Shown here piece by piece: positions 23,701 through 34,526 of a stretch of 64,000 nt of DNA (positions are counted from its first letter, which is position 1; each line of letters opens with the position of its first letter). A program made the position numbers and the translations under genes. Under the pieces are notes generated by a model that saw only the letters and a program-made list of their open reading frames with translations, was not told the DNA's origin and made no database searches. Source of the stretch: Omphiscola glabra (Eukaryota > Mollusca > Gastropoda > Lymnaeidae). The stretch is from contig OZ024809.1 in the NCBI GenBank assembly GCA_964017045.1, forward strand, positions 1,240,001 to 1,304,000, given 5' to 3'.

Positions 23701-26700
23701 CCCCACCTGCTATTATCCCCCCACCTGCTATTATCCCCCCACCTGCTATTATCCCCCCACCTGCTATTATCCCCCCACCTGCTATTGGCTAATGTTCAGA
23801 TGTTTGTATGAAACCTTTATTTTGTGCATGGTTTTGTTTTGTGGACAAAAATGAGAATTTTGATCAAATAGTAGTTTGAAAGTTGTGACAACGCTTCATA
23901 CAAATATCCCATCTTGTGAGCTTAGCTTAAAAGCTGGATGGAATTGACACATCGGTCCAGTAAAGCAAACCATCTTGAGGTGAAGCAAACCATCTTGAGG
24001 TGAAGCAAACCATCTTGAGGTGAAGCAAACCATCTTGAGGTGAAGCAAACCATCTTGAGGTGAAGAAAACCATTTTAAGGTGAAGAAAACCATCTTGAGA
24101 TGAAGCAAACCATCTTGAGGTGAAGCAAACCATAAGAAAAAAACTTTCCAAATTTTTTGGACACTTGAGCCAAAATCGCTTGCTGAAGTTGGAATTTATT
24201 CTCTCACTTCAGGAGTTAACAGCAAACCAATTTAAATATCTGACAACACCTGTACAATGCCGGACTATTTGTCTGTTTCTCTTACCTCAGCATCTGTACA
24301 ATGCAGGACTCTAAAGATAAATTTATTATAATGGGTTTCATATTACTCTTGTTATAGCTTTGCTCTGAATCAGCGCTCCCTAAATAGTGGTCAGCTCCCT
24401 AAATTGTGCAGACCTGCCAACCCTTCTGATTTTGTCGGAATTATACGGATTTTTTACCCTTCATTCCGACCTTCCGACAAATCCTGTAAAAATTCAGATT
24501 TTCTGAACATTTTAATTTTTCACCCGTCAGAAAAATCTGAAAGCAACCAAAAAAAAAAAAAAAAAGTACAAACTCGAATACGACAGGAAGTGGTCATAGA
24601 CAGGAAGTGGTCATAGACAGGAAGTGGTCATAGACAGGAAGTGGTCATAGACATGGAAGTGGTCATAGACATGGAAGTGGTCATAGACATGGAAGTGGTC
24701 ATAGACAGGAAGTGGTCATAGACATGGAAGTGGTCATAGACAGGAAGTGGTCATAGACAGGAAGTGGTCATAGACATGGAAGTGGTCATAGACAGGAAGT
24801 GGTCATAGACAGGAAGTGGTCATAGACATGGAAGTGGTCATAGACAGGAAGTGGTCATAGACATGGAAGTGGTCATAGACAGGAAGTGGTCATAGACAGG
24901 AAGTGGTCATAGACATGGAAGTGGTCATAGACAGGAAGTGGTCATAGACATGGAAGTGGTCATAGACAGGAAGTGGTCATAGACATGAAGTGGTCAGACA
25001 TGGAAGTGGTCATAGACAGGAAGTGGTCATAGACATGGAAGTGGTCATAGACATGGAAGTGGTCATAGACAGGAAGTGGTCATAGACATGGAAGTGGTCA
25101 TAGACATGGAAGTGGTCATAGACATGGAAGTGGTCATAGACAGGAAGTGGTCATAGACATGGAAGTGGTCATAGACAGGAAGTGGTCATAGACATGGAAG
25201 TGGTCATAGACAGGAAGTGGTCATAGACATGGAAGTGGTCATAGACATGGAAGTGGTGCCTTCCTTTATTTTTTGTAGTGTCTACATGCCCGGCGGCCGG
25301 ACGAATAAGTTATCGAGATATTCCCCCGGCTATTACTATTATATATATGATCAAGTCACATGACCGCCGTAGCAAAGTTGCGCGAGATATTTGTCTGTCA
25401 GCCTTGTCACGTGACCGCTAATAGTCGATCAGTCCGGTCGCCGGACGCGTAGACAGTGACACTGCCTTGTTTTTATCGAAGCAGGCCGCGATCTCCAAAT
25501 CATTCTTCAAATATGAATTGATCCGATCCCGATTCATCCTTTTACTAGGCTAAAAAATAATTCAGTTTTGTTGTGACTTTTTGTTTGTTTGTTAAAGTTT
25601 TTCTTAATTAAATTTAAATGGATAAATCTATTGAAAGTGATGGGTACAATGATATTAATAAACATATTTTAACACACACACAAAAAATAAACAACATAAA
25701 GTTATACAACTGCAGTTTTATTGACCAGCTCTCTTATTGAAAGAAATATTTCACCAACCAACTCCAATCGTTTTAATGCCAGAGTCAAAGAAATGTTGCC
25801 ACACTCGCAGATTGCTAGAAGATTGTGAAGAAAATTTACAATGAAACAAGGGCAAGCATGAAAGTTTATCTTTCTAACTTGCTTGTATCTAAAATCAGTT
25901 GCAATGGTAATTTCCAGTTGTCCAAAGAGCTGTTGGACAAATGCAATTAACTAATGCAAAAAGGCCGCTAGGGATAGGCAGGAAAACTGAACTCGTAGTC
26001 TTAGCAGCCTGTGTACATATGTATATAAAATGGATCTTCTGTCCTGTAATGTATAAATCTGTATATTTTCTCATGTTCTTTGGACTCTTCAAAGACAATG
26101 GAGGTAATTTTATATTTCTTTATTTATTTAAAAAGGCTTGTGCATTAGTTTACAAATCTTAAACCAGCGCCCCCCACTTTCCCCCCACATGCACCACCCC
26201 TACAGATTTTTTTTCTTGGCAGGTCTGATAGTGGTCAGCTCCCTAAATAGTGGTCAGCTCCCTAAATAGTGGTCAGCTCCCCAAATAGTGATCAGCTCCC
26301 TAAATAGTGGTCAGCTCACCAAATAGTGGTCACCTCCCTAAATAGTGGTCAGCTCCCCAAATAGTGGTCAGCTCACCAAATAGTGGTCAGCTCCCTAAAT
26401 AGTGGTCAGCTCACCACCAAATAGTGGTCAGCTCACCAAATAGTGGTCAGCGCAGACTGGCTTATAAGTCAAGAAACTGAGGGAAGGTTACATGTTGGAG
26501 TCTCACTTCATAACAAATTTAAAGGAGATTGTCCTTTAGCATAAAAAAACCCTGTGTTGTAGGCATTCAAAAGAACCCGGAAAGCTGACTCGATGTGCTA
26601 GATAACAAAAAGTAAAGAAATTTGAAACCTTTCAATTATAATTGACACAAGACCAACCAATTTAATCAGAATTTTTTTTGTGTTACAAGATCATGCCTAA

Positions 26701-29018
26701 ATTGGCAATCCCAAATAATGTTTGGTAGGATGCCAGGTAACACACATAACAGTTGAACAAGGCGACTGAATCCAGGTGAACAAAGAGGAGAGAGCTAGTG
26801 TGCCAAACTTTTTGACTTCTTGATATGCAAAAATCATGGACATTTGTCTCCCTTAATTGCTGCCATCTGTGATGTTATGAAGCTTGAACACCAACATCTT
26901 CTACTGCTTGCCGAAGTGCATTCATTGATTGTCAAAGGGAATGAAGAGTTTTTGAGTTGAGCAGGGAGCTTACCAAATTTCTAAACAAAAAAGAGACAAA
27001 TTAGTCAGGATTTGGTTGGAAATGATGTAGATTTGATAAACAAGTTGGCTTTCTTTGCAAATATCTTTGCCAGTTTGTCTTTGTGCTTCGGGTGTCAGAA
27101 AATTGTATTGATATATTTCCCAACTTAGCACCAACTGCCATTAATATAGGGGATGTGCTTGGTTGCACATCTTTATGAAAGGTCATAACTGAAGACTTGA
27201 CCAACTTAATTGACCGTTTCAAGTTTTTACTTTCCAATAGAAGTTGGAACTGGATGCATGGAAATCCATTTATTTCGTTAAAGGCTGAATTGAATGTAAC
27301 TTTGCAAAACAAGTTTTCATATCAAGCTGTTTAAACAAAGGATTTTAAATGTTTTCACCACCATGATATCACTAGCATTCTTTTGAATGATATCACTAGC
27401 ATTCTTTTGAATGATATCACTAGCATCCTTTTGAATGATATCACTAGCATTCTTTTGAAGGATATCACTAGCATTCTTTTGAAGGATATCACTAGCATCC
27501 TTTTGAATGATATCACTAGCATTCTTTTGAATGATATCACTAGCATCATTTTGAATGATATCACTAGCATTCTTTTGAAGGATATCACTAGCATTCTTTT
27601 GAATGATATCACTAGCATTCTTTTGAAGGATATCACTAGCATTCTTTTGAATGATATCACTAGCATTCTTTTGAAGGATATCACTAGCATCCTTTTGAAT
27701 GATATCACTAGCATTCTTTTGAATGATATCACTAGCATTCTTTTGAAGGATATCACTAGCATTCTTTTGAAGGATATCACTAGCATTCTTTTGAAGGATA
27801 TCACTAGCATCCTTTTGAATGATATCACTAGCATTCTTTGAAGGATATCACTAGCATCCTTTTGAATGATATCACTAGCATTCTTTTGAATGATATCACT
27901 AGCATTCTTTTGAATGATATCACTAGCATCCTTTTCAATGATATCACTAGCATCCTTTTCAATGATATCACTAGCATCCTTTTGAATTCATGTAAAAGCA
28001 GAATATCCTGAGCTTGCTAGACTTGCCTTCTCCTACTTCCTCCAACTCGCATCTGACTAACTGGCTTTCATCCATTGGCATTGTTAACACGAACAACAGG
28101 AACAGAAAGAGTTTTTGTTCTTCTTTGCATGTAGAACTATCTACAATAGAGATGAGATTTAAATGCTTGTCAATACAAAGCATGCCCAAATCATCCCTAG
28201 TGTTGGCTAAAACAAATTTCCTCCAACATTAGTTTTGCATTTCCAATTAAAACTTGAGTTATAAACATGTTAAATAACTGCTATGGAAGTCTTTTATTTT
28301 AAAACCGATCTAGTAAAAAATAAATCGAATAACGATTAGCCTGAAATGATCATAGTAAATGATGTACTAACAAACTAATTAGGGATTCAAAATATTTTGA
28401 CATACCGGGTATTTAAGGTCAAATTTAAAAAAAGAACAATAATTAATCAACCTGGCACAGGTACCTGGGCCAATGATAAACTTGTCCACCAAACTTAACA
28501 TTTTGGGCTACCTTATCAAGATGACATAGTTTTTAATGTAGGTACAAAGAAGTGAACAATAGAAGTTGGCATTTATCATCAAAATTATTTTATTTGTCAC
28601 CCACCTTTGAACATGCATTTAAATTTAATCCAGTATCATTTCACATTTGATAGGACTTTTTTAAAATAAAAATATATAAATGTTTCCTCCAGGAGCTGAC
28701 CCTTACTGCATCATCTCATGTGAAGGACGTCCAGTGACCACTTCCAGCTGCAAAAACACCACCAGCCCAGAATGGGATGTGTCTGCTCTGTTTTACCGGT
28801 CTAACCCGACCAAGTCACCCCTGAAAATACAGATCTGGAATAACAACATCATCAGAGATGAGTTCATGGGACAGCACATCTTCTTGTCGACGGATGAGTG
28901 CAAGAGCCAGAGTTTTGAGGTTGGCCTATTTGGACGTGCGAAGAACGAGGCATCAACAGAGAAGCCAGGGAAATTGATAGTGACAATCACACAAACTCGA
29001 GACTTGATGGCAGTGTAG
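14711..29018 (+). CDS. CAPN5: Calpain-5 (cysteine protease with C-terminal C2 domain), complete
   Basis: Eleven coding exons: 14711-14881, 16283-16414, 17020-17228, 17725-17917, 18326-18522, 18723-18800, 19538-19718, 19844-19948, 21678-21883, 23463-23584 and 28693-29018. All have GT-AG borders and consistent phases, giving 639 residues against 640 in human CAPN5. The protease core (about residues 25-340) has catalytic Cys83 in [11 protein letters not shown], His254 in VKGHAY and Asn287 in RLRNPWG, so it should be an active Ca2+-dependent cysteine protease. A C2-like domain follows (about 345-490), then a C2 domain (about 505-639) ending TRDLMAV, close to the vertebrate ending. There is no EF-hand domain, as expected for this non-classical branch. 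The start ATG has A at -3 and G at +4. An upstream non-coding exon near 9.6 kb is likely. CAPN6, the other close relative, lacks the catalytic Cys, so CAPN5 fits better. Introns 4, 8, 9 and 10 carry repeats or transposons. Confidence 0.96.
15358..15462. repeat. 25-bp repeat, 4 copies
   Basis: Four imperfect copies of a unit containing CAAGGGGACACAAATA followed by variable bases and TTCTAT, in calpain intron 1 of the coding part. The rest of that intron (14882-16282) shows nothing else supported. Confidence 0.75.
16283..16414 (+). CDS. CAPN5: CAPN5 coding exon 2, catalytic cysteine exon
   Basis: A 44-codon phase-0 exon between CCCTTACAG and GTAGAT. It encodes the PC1 active-site segment: [13 protein letters not shown] has the nucleophile Cys83 (codon 16358-16360) with the preceding Gln that forms the oxyanion hole in calpains. 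Nothing is missing compared with the family motif. Confidence 0.95.
16545..16622. repeat. 18-bp repeat, about 4 copies
   Basis: Tandem copies of TTGTACCTAGTGACCTCT with drift to TTGTACCAAGTGACCTGC, in the intron after calpain coding exon 2. Confidence 0.8.
17725..17917 (+). CDS. CAPN5: CAPN5 coding exon 4, donor overlapped by a transposon target duplication
   Basis: It completes the split Lys171 codon and encodes [20 protein letters not shown] onward, ending SIP in phase 0. The last two exonic bases (CA) plus donor GTATGT are exactly the 8-bp target-site duplication of the hAT MITE that starts seven bases downstream. If the donor copy at 18106 were used instead, the frame would meet a TGA in the MITE within nine codons of the exon end, so the proximal donor must be the productive one. 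Confidence 0.92.
17924..18103. mobile_element. hAT-type MITE, copy 2, with perfect 8-bp target duplication
   Basis: A 180-bp non-autonomous element with left end CAGCGGTTCTCAACCTG and right end AGGTTGAGAACCACTG (near-perfect inverted termini). It is flanked on both sides by CAGTATGT (17916-17923 and 18104-18111). Internal GGGGTCGC and GGGTCGCGGC blocks match copy 1 at 6874-7078. The duplication spans the CAPN5 exon 4 / intron 4 splice donor. Confidence 0.93.
18326..18522 (+). CDS. CAPN5: CAPN5 coding exon 5, catalytic His and Asn exon
   Basis: It encodes residues 236-300 plus two bases of Gly301, between CTATCTAG and GTAACA. It carries His254 ([10 protein letters not shown]) and Asn287 ([13 protein letters not shown]), the two other members of the calpain triad, in their normal spacing. 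Confidence 0.95.
19280..19440 (+). mobile_element. Penelope-like retroelement tail (relic)
   Basis: Contains GATGAAGGCTCTACACCGAA followed by ACGTC, closely resembling the conserved 3' signature TGATGAAG...CGAAACGTC common downstream of the endonuclease region of Penelope-like elements in invertebrates. No coding part is recognisable. Boundaries are approximate; it lies in the intron after calpain coding exon 6. Confidence 0.5.
20136..21660. repeat. Duplicated module carrying a 17-bp minisatellite
   Basis: Two blocks of a 17-bp unit (GAGCCACCTGTTGTCTT) at about 20165-20930 and 21025-21600. Each block starts with the same leader (CAAATGTATGGACCCCATGA then GAAAACTGTCT, at 20136 and 20991). Each ends with the same trailer (CTCGAGGTAATTTAATTCAT onward, at about 20925 and 21595). 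So array plus flanks was duplicated in tandem inside calpain intron 8, and the two arrays then diverged in length. The Trp/Gln/Asp-rich frames on the - strand come from the repeat. Confidence 0.93.
22104..23402. mobile_element. Mutator-like fold-back DNA transposon, non-autonomous
   Basis: A 1299-bp element flanked by identical 9-bp target duplications ATAAAGATT (22095-22103 and 23403-23411). Termini read GGTGACCAGAAATACGCGCA on the left and, reverse-complemented, GGTTCCATGAAAAACGCGCA on the right. The inverted repeats run about 200 and 170 bp and are built of 15-16-bp units starting GCGCACA..., CCGCA... or GCGAACA.... A 9-bp duplication with long inverted repeats fits a MULE. The interior is AT-rich with telomere-like TTTAGGGTTCAGGTTAGG stretches (about 22460-22515) and no transposase. 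The right end lies about 50 bp before the acceptor of calpain coding exon 10. Confidence 0.85.
23698..23786. repeat. 18-bp C-rich repeat, 5 copies
   Basis: Five copies of TATTATCCCCCCACCTGC in calpain intron 10. Confidence 0.9.
23966..24135. repeat. 20-bp minisatellite, about 8 copies
   Basis: Tandem copies of GAAGCAAACCATCTTGAGGT with a few AAGAAAACC and TTTTAAGG variants, in calpain intron 10. Confidence 0.9.
24409..26227. mobile_element. hAT-like element (1.8 kb) inserted in a 19-bp array
   Basis: Perfect 12-bp inverted termini: CAGACCTGCCAA at 24409 and TTGGCAGGTCTG ending at 26227. Both flanks are copies of the same 19-bp tandem unit (AGTGGTCAGCTCCCTAAAT), so the element landed inside an existing array. 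The flanking bases, ATTGTG left and ATAGTG right, are nearly identical and could be a decayed target duplication. The interior holds a 676-bp minisatellite (24582-25257), a GC-rich patch (25260-25460) and AT-rich sequence. No transposase domain was recognised. The superfamily call rests only on the terminus style. Confidence 0.65.
24582..25257. repeat. 17/18-bp two-variant minisatellite, about 39 units, rich in ETS-type motifs
   Basis: Two interleaved units: A = GACAGGAAGTGGTCATA (17 bp) and B = GACATGGAAGTGGTCATA (18 bp). Read from the left the order is AAAABBBABAABAABABAAB and so on, with one deleted unit at about 24983. Every A unit contains CAGGAAGTG, a good match to an ETS-family core; B changes it to TGGAAGTG. 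Confidence 0.95.
26228..26452. repeat. 19-bp minisatellite, about 12 copies
   Basis: Tandem copies of AGTGGTCAGCTCCCTAAAT with CACCAAAT and CCCCAAAT variants. It continues the short array at 24375-24408 that the hAT-like element interrupted. Confidence 0.92.
26453..27361. other. Calpain intron 10 interior, no supported gene
   Basis: Mostly unique sequence. A 103-codon open frame on the - strand (27001-27312) is the longest non-repetitive one here. It has no start context or domain I recognise, so it may be a decayed transposon fragment. 27986-28692, after the next array, also shows no feature before the acceptor CCTCCAG of the last calpain exon. Confidence 0.5.
27362..27985. repeat. 24-bp minisatellite, about 26 copies
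   Basis: Tandem copies of a 24-bp unit GATATCACTAGCATTCTTTT plus GAAT or GAAG. Each contains the palindrome GATATC and a CTAG. As 24 is a multiple of 3 it stays open on both strands (NDITSILL on +, MLVISFKR on -), but the frames only restate the repeat. Confidence 0.96.
28693..29018 (+). CDS. CAPN5: CAPN5 last coding exon, C2 domain
   Basis: It starts after CCTCCAG, completing Gly532, and runs to TAG. It encodes most of the C-terminal C2 domain: [12 protein letters not shown] supplies the loop that in C2 domains often binds Ca2+ and lipid, [14 protein letters not shown] is the second conserved strand-loop, and the chain ends [10 protein letters not shown]. This domain replaces the EF-hand domain of classical calpains and probably targets the protease to membranes. 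Confidence 0.95.
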
Positions 29019-32000
29019 ACCTCGTTTTAGGGTGTTCAAGAATTTATCGGGAGATTTTACAACTTACGACATGAAAACAAATATTTAGCAAGCTTGTGGC
29101 TGTGGAAAATCTGAATTAAAGTAACAAGTTTTAAAAAGTTCGAGTATAATTTTACTAACACTAACATTTTGTGAGTAGTGCTGTGGGAGCTTTGTCATAA
29201 TATATTTGTTTTTTTATTTTATATTAGCAAATTATTAATGTTCAAGCTATTTCTGAAATGATACATTATTTTCTTGTATAAGTCAATGTATTAACCAGTT
29301 ATGGAAATTTTAATGTAATGCTTTATTTTTTTTTATAAATCTATTTCTTGTTATATACAATTCTGCAATAATATTCAATATTCTGCAATATTAAATACTT
29401 TTGCAATGTGATGAAATCATTCGCTGGTTTCCAATTCTGTCAAAAGATTCAAATAAGAAAAAGAAAAGTTAAGCCAACAAATTTTATTTCTTTTAAACAT
29501 TTTTAAATCTACTACTACCAGGCCCGCTAATAATTATTACCGGTGTAAACGATGAACAGATTCTTGTATGCTGTGAATACGCCAACAATGAGCGCCCTCC
29601 ACCATTGTACTACTTAGAACCACACAACATATTTTGCCATCAATCTCGTTATTTATTGTAAAATATTTATGAGGTGGGGTTTTCTGATGTGAAGAACTAA
29701 ACATTTTAATTTTAGTTTTTTTTTCAAGCAATATAAATTCCATTTAATTTGTCTAAAAATGTTTTATCTTTACATAATTGTTTTTTTAATTGATTATTTT
29801 AATATCTTTATTTACTGTGAGATTTACACTTGTACAGTTTTACTTAAAATCTTACATTTTGAATAAGCTGCATTTCTTGTCCATTTCCACATTATCTACA
29901 ACAGTGGGTACCACATTATTGTCCATTCATTGTCCAGATCTGATCTACTTTACCCTTGTTGACCGATGGATTCCTGTTTTATTTCTATTGTGTTTGCCAC
30001 CAATTCCCTACTTATAATTTGCTCAGAAATGATTGCTCCAAAAAATGCTATTGTTTGTTATGAAATTGTGCTTCTTCATTCAAAACAAGGGAGCGTTGAA
30101 TCATTTGATCATATGGAAAAAATATATATAGAGAGAAAACTTTGTAGGGCACTAAACACGACATAAAACCTTTTATCACCAAAATGCCTTGTAACACAAT
30201 ATTGTTAACATCTAAAACTCACATTGTTGAATTATTAATGTTATTATTATTATGGAAAGGGGGAGAAGTTTGGAAAGAGAAATGGTGCGTGGAGATGAGA
30301 TATTTGATCCGATTATTTGCTTTTATTTATATTGATCAAATGGTGCTTTATTTTCTATTGTTTTTATTTTCTTTTAACTTTATATTACAATGTCATGTAT
30401 ATTTCTTGTGCACATTAACCTCAGTGAAATAGTCCTTACCTTACTTTGCATATTAAACTTGGCTCTAAAATCATCATTCAGCTTTTTACTATTTTTTTTA
30501 ATAGTGTGCATTTTATAAGTAATTATAAGTATAAAAAGTTTGATATTTTAAGATGTTTCTTTCAGTTCTATTTTATCATGTCTTCTTGTAATTAGAATAG
30601 TTCAGGGGAGGACAACCTGCGGCCCACATCCGATGCTACATTTAATATGGACTGGATTATTTTTTGTGTGTAAAATGCACAAATTTCCATGCGGTTCTCT
30701 GATCAAAAAGCTTGTCCAGCCCATTAGTAGGTGGTAAAGGAATTTAAAAATGTCTTTTTAAATTTTCTGTACTATAGCCCTTAAAATTCATTTTGGAACG
30801 ATACCAATAAGACTCATTTGATAGGAAAGCTATTACATTTCATGAGACTATTTGAACATTTATATTGAACATATTTTTTGTCTATGCAAAATTCCTAAGT
30901 AGTGGTAGAAATTGTAAAACTCATAACGTTCATTAAATTTCAATGGAGTTTTCTTTGTTTTTCACATAACTACATTTAAGTTACCAGTACTATTTATTAC
31001 TACAAAATTTATTACATTACTTACCATTACATTTCCTCAGTTCTCAACATGTCGGAAAGAAATTTGTCACAAACTAACAGTTAAGTTGTTGCCAGATAAA
31101 TATTTTTCTCTGCTGCTGACTGAAACTTGTCTTTCTCAGATTTAATATGAATGTAACACAATTAATTACGTAGCTTTCATATATGCATATTTGAAAATAA
31201 CTAAATAGGTTGCTCAGTCAGTTTTATCTCTTTGTTTCTTTAGGCCAGTGGTGGGAAAACTAATCTGCTTTAGGCTAATCTTATTTTCAGCATTTTAAAA
31301 ATATTTGGACTTTTTTCTTCTCAGAAATCCATTTTTGTAGACTTATTTTTTTATATAAATCTAGTTCTAATTTCTCCACCATTGTTTTTGTTAAATTAAT
31401 TCACTTCCTGTAAGTGTCACATTTTGTGTAATTGTGGAAATGGTGTTAGTTTTTGAAGTGTATGTCAGTCAGTTTTTATATGCTTCTTCAAACAATAAAT
31501 AGTTTGCTTGCCTGAATAAGTTCAGCACTTGTTTCCATCAGAGACATATAAGTCAAATAATTTAATCTTTGAGGTTTTTCAATTTACATACTTTTTATGG
31601 AAAGATGTTGATGATCTGGACTAAATGGGATTTGTTAGACACCTTGGTTCAGTCAAGATTCCCCCACCCTCCCCTATTTTATGCTGGTGCAGCTTTCTTC
31701 GGTAAATTAAATAAAAAAAAGATCAATAATCTTTACAATAACTATAACTATTTTTGAAGAAAAAATATCTTAGCTAAAATGTAGTAAATCAAAAGAGATG
31801 TATCAAAGAGATGATGTATTTGTATCAAAGAAAACTTGCAGTTTTCTGGAATACCAACTACATTTAAGCTAAGCATGTCTAAAAAAAATGGTAGTGTCTG
31901 AAACTACATTCATAGGAGCCATAATGATCAATAAATTGATCGTGGGCCCTTAATATATAGAAGAAGTAGACTTGACTTTGATATCTTTATATATACAGTG

Positions 32001-33029
32001 CATTATTGCAAATAAACTGGTGCCTGTCACTTGACACTTTGATAGACAAAGATGGAGGGGGAATTGAGGATGCCTGCCTAAGCCACCTGAGTTACTAAAT
32101 AGTAAAATTGTTAAATACGGTATTTTATTACTTATTTCAATCTACCTTTTATAAATCGGTCCATCCAAAAAAGGGGAGGGTAGATCAAAATGTACACAAA
32201 AATAACGTACCCTCCACAAAATTTAACCCCCCCATTAACCCTAGAGGAGCCCGATTGTATTTTCCATTTAATTATTGTCTTTTACTTATTGCGAGCTTTT
32301 TTGGGAGAAGGGAAAGAGTGTTGTGTTTTAAAATAATGAAGCAGATTAGTGACCTCTAAAAGTAGATTTCAATTGCCACTTACTAGATCTTAAAAAATAT
32401 GTCAAAATCTAGTGCTGCTGTGCAGAGTAGTTGAGAATGCATTTTTTTAAATCTGTAGTTTTCTCGATTTTTGCAATCGCTGCCCTTCTAGCCGAAGAAC
32501 GAAATAGATCACAAAATTACGTCATAAGGAACTGAAGCAAACAAAAGCGAATGTTGATAAATTTGTCTCTATGGCAAATAGATTAAATATTACTGTTGCT
32601 GCATCTATCGCGTTCATAGTGAAAACATGTAGCAACAATAAGACGTAATATAATTATTGATGGTCCCCAGTCAATTGTATTTCTCTGTCCATTCACTGCC
32701 GGGTGTAGAAAAGAGCAAAAAAAGTAATGACCCAAAACGTTTATTTTTTAATTGGTAAAAAACCATGGAATATATTTTTTTAACCTGATCTCGTAAAGTC
32801 CTGGTTGTGACAGGTCTTGGCGTACAACAGTAAAAGACCTCAAAATCTTACATTGTACATCAAAATCATTAGAGCAAACAGGTGTGTACTTATTGCTGAT
32901 AAAGGGTTCTTGCCAACACATTTATTGTCTTTTTTGTAGGCTTTCCTCTAACTTGTACTATTTATTCCCTTTTAGCTATTCTCATCACAGACTGATCTCT
33001 TATAATTCAGGCATTAATAAAACCTCCAG

Positions 33030-33180
33030 TGTATCGTTCAAGTAGTGAGTGGGCACTGAAGTCAAGCAGTGAGAGGGCACTGAAGTCAAGTAGTGAGAGG
33101 GCACTGAAGTCAAGTAGTGAGAGGGCACTGAAGTCAAGCAGTGAGTGGGCACTGAAGTCAAGTAGTGAATGTACCCTGAA
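33030..33180. repeat. 24-bp minisatellite, 6 copies
   Basis: Six copies of a 24-bp unit containing CACTGAAGTCAAGTAGTGAG then AGGG, TGGG or TGTA-type ends. Intergenic. Confidence 0.9.
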
Positions 33181-34099
33181 AGACTCAATAATCACACACA
33201 AATAATTAGCCTAAAAATTATTTTAAAAAATGCATTTCTGTCTCTTTCAGTGACATTTATTTTCAATAGCAAAGAAAAAAAGATTTAGATTGTTCTGTAC
33301 AGTCATCTTAACATAGTGTCGTAACAATGGTTATAGATTCAAGGCAGAAATAATAATTGTGGAGGAAACTACCTGCATCACAAAATTGAACAATTGTCAA
33401 ACCTGTCATAAGGAAATATTACTGTTGCGGGAAACATGACTTGACAGTTACTCATTCAACTTGAAACTAGCAATAATCTTTCGTTTTAGATTATTTGACA
33501 ATAGTTACACATATTTTGTACAAATGTTTTTTTTTTTCTTTCAATTTATTAAAAGGATAAAAATAATAATTTTTTGGTGAGCTGTTACTGTATTAAGAGT
33601 CCAACATACATTTGTAAATGTATGTTCTCATATCAATATTGTCTATGTTCTCAACCAGATAAAAATTTCTCAGTATTTTTTAATTTAAATCTTGTGTTAT
33701 CAGATGCTTCAACCGGGGGGGGGGGGGGGAAGAGAAAGCATTTTGAATTGTATGTACATCAGTGACCAAAAACTTTACATCATATAACAATATTCTCTAA
33801 GACTTATCATGTAACAAAAGTTGCTAAGACTTTTCCCAATATTGCTTTCTACAGCACAACTTCATTGATTCTATGAAAGTGAAAGCTGAATCACCTAAAA
33901 AAAAGTCAATCAACTCACAGCGATGAATATTGGAGGAATTAAAAACCCTACAATTTTTCAATTAAAACATGGAGAATACAAGGACCAAGATCATATTATG
34001 ATTGCATTGATTGAAAGATAAAGGACAAAAACTAGATAAAAATGCACCTAACTGTGGGTTCCTACTGTACAGGAAATGCGGCACCTAGCATTGCTAGAA

Positions 34100-34105
34100 T
34101 TTATT
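34100..34105 (-). terminator. IPO5: Candidate IPO5 polyadenylation signal
   Basis: TTTATT on + reads AATAAA on the - strand, about 330 bases past the IPO5 stop codon. Other candidates lie further downstream near 33545 and 33249, so the site actually used is unknown. Confidence 0.3.
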
Positions 34106-34436
34106 TAACTTATGCCCTCTCCACAACATATCTGCTATATAGCCATTTCTACAATACAACATATGGTATCTGCTGTAAAGCCCTATCTACAATGTATCTG
34201 CTAATAACAAACTTATTTTTTTAAATGTCAACTTTTAAAATGATCTATTTCCTAAAAATTTCTGTGACATAAAATAGTTCTTGTCTTGTCTGGAAAAATG
34301 TCAATACATCATTTCAGGTTAATAGGAATTTAAAAAATAAATTCAAGCAGTAGGTTATCTCAGGTGACGTCTCAGCCACTCAAATGTATAATGTAATGCA
34401 AGTTTACAAGATTCCTTATAATCCCTCATCAAGTCA

Positions 34437-34526
34437 TCACTGGCTTCCTTCTAAAGCCTCACTTAGTGCCTGCTTCTGAAGATCTGTCAGTTGACTCACA
34501 CACACTTGAAATGCATCAGGGTTTGA
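34437..34526 (-). CDS. IPO5: IPO5 last coding exon
   Basis: Twenty-nine codons plus TGA after a TTTTCAG acceptor, in phase 0 with exon 25. It encodes [20 protein letters not shown] onward, matching the short C-terminal helix of the family. It is separated from exon 25 by an intron with two large arrays. A long + strand open frame overlaps it but is antisense and repeat-driven. Confidence 0.88.
   Translation of the reverse strand, partial: SNPDAFQVCVSQLTDLQKQALSEALEGSQ

Larger units (their letters stand above)
29019..34436. other. Intergenic region between convergent CAPN5 and IPO5
   Basis: About 5.4 kb of AT-rich DNA between two converging genes, holding both 3' UTRs. An ATTAAA lies near 29390, and AATAAA hexamers on the + strand at about 31494 and 32011 could serve CAPN5. 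Two isolated sequences resemble hAT left termini: CAGGGGAGGACAACCTGCGG near 30603 and CAGTGGTGGGAAAACTAATC near 31247; neither has a visible partner. A G12 tract lies at 33717-33728. No coding gene is supported. Confidence 0.6.

Noticed and set aside
27001..27312. 103-codon - strand open frame in CAPN5 intron 10
   Set aside because: Non-repetitive, but with no family resemblance or splice support; mentioned only as a possible transposon fragment.
27355..27841. Open frames of about 150 codons on both strands
   Set aside because: Produced by the 24-bp array.
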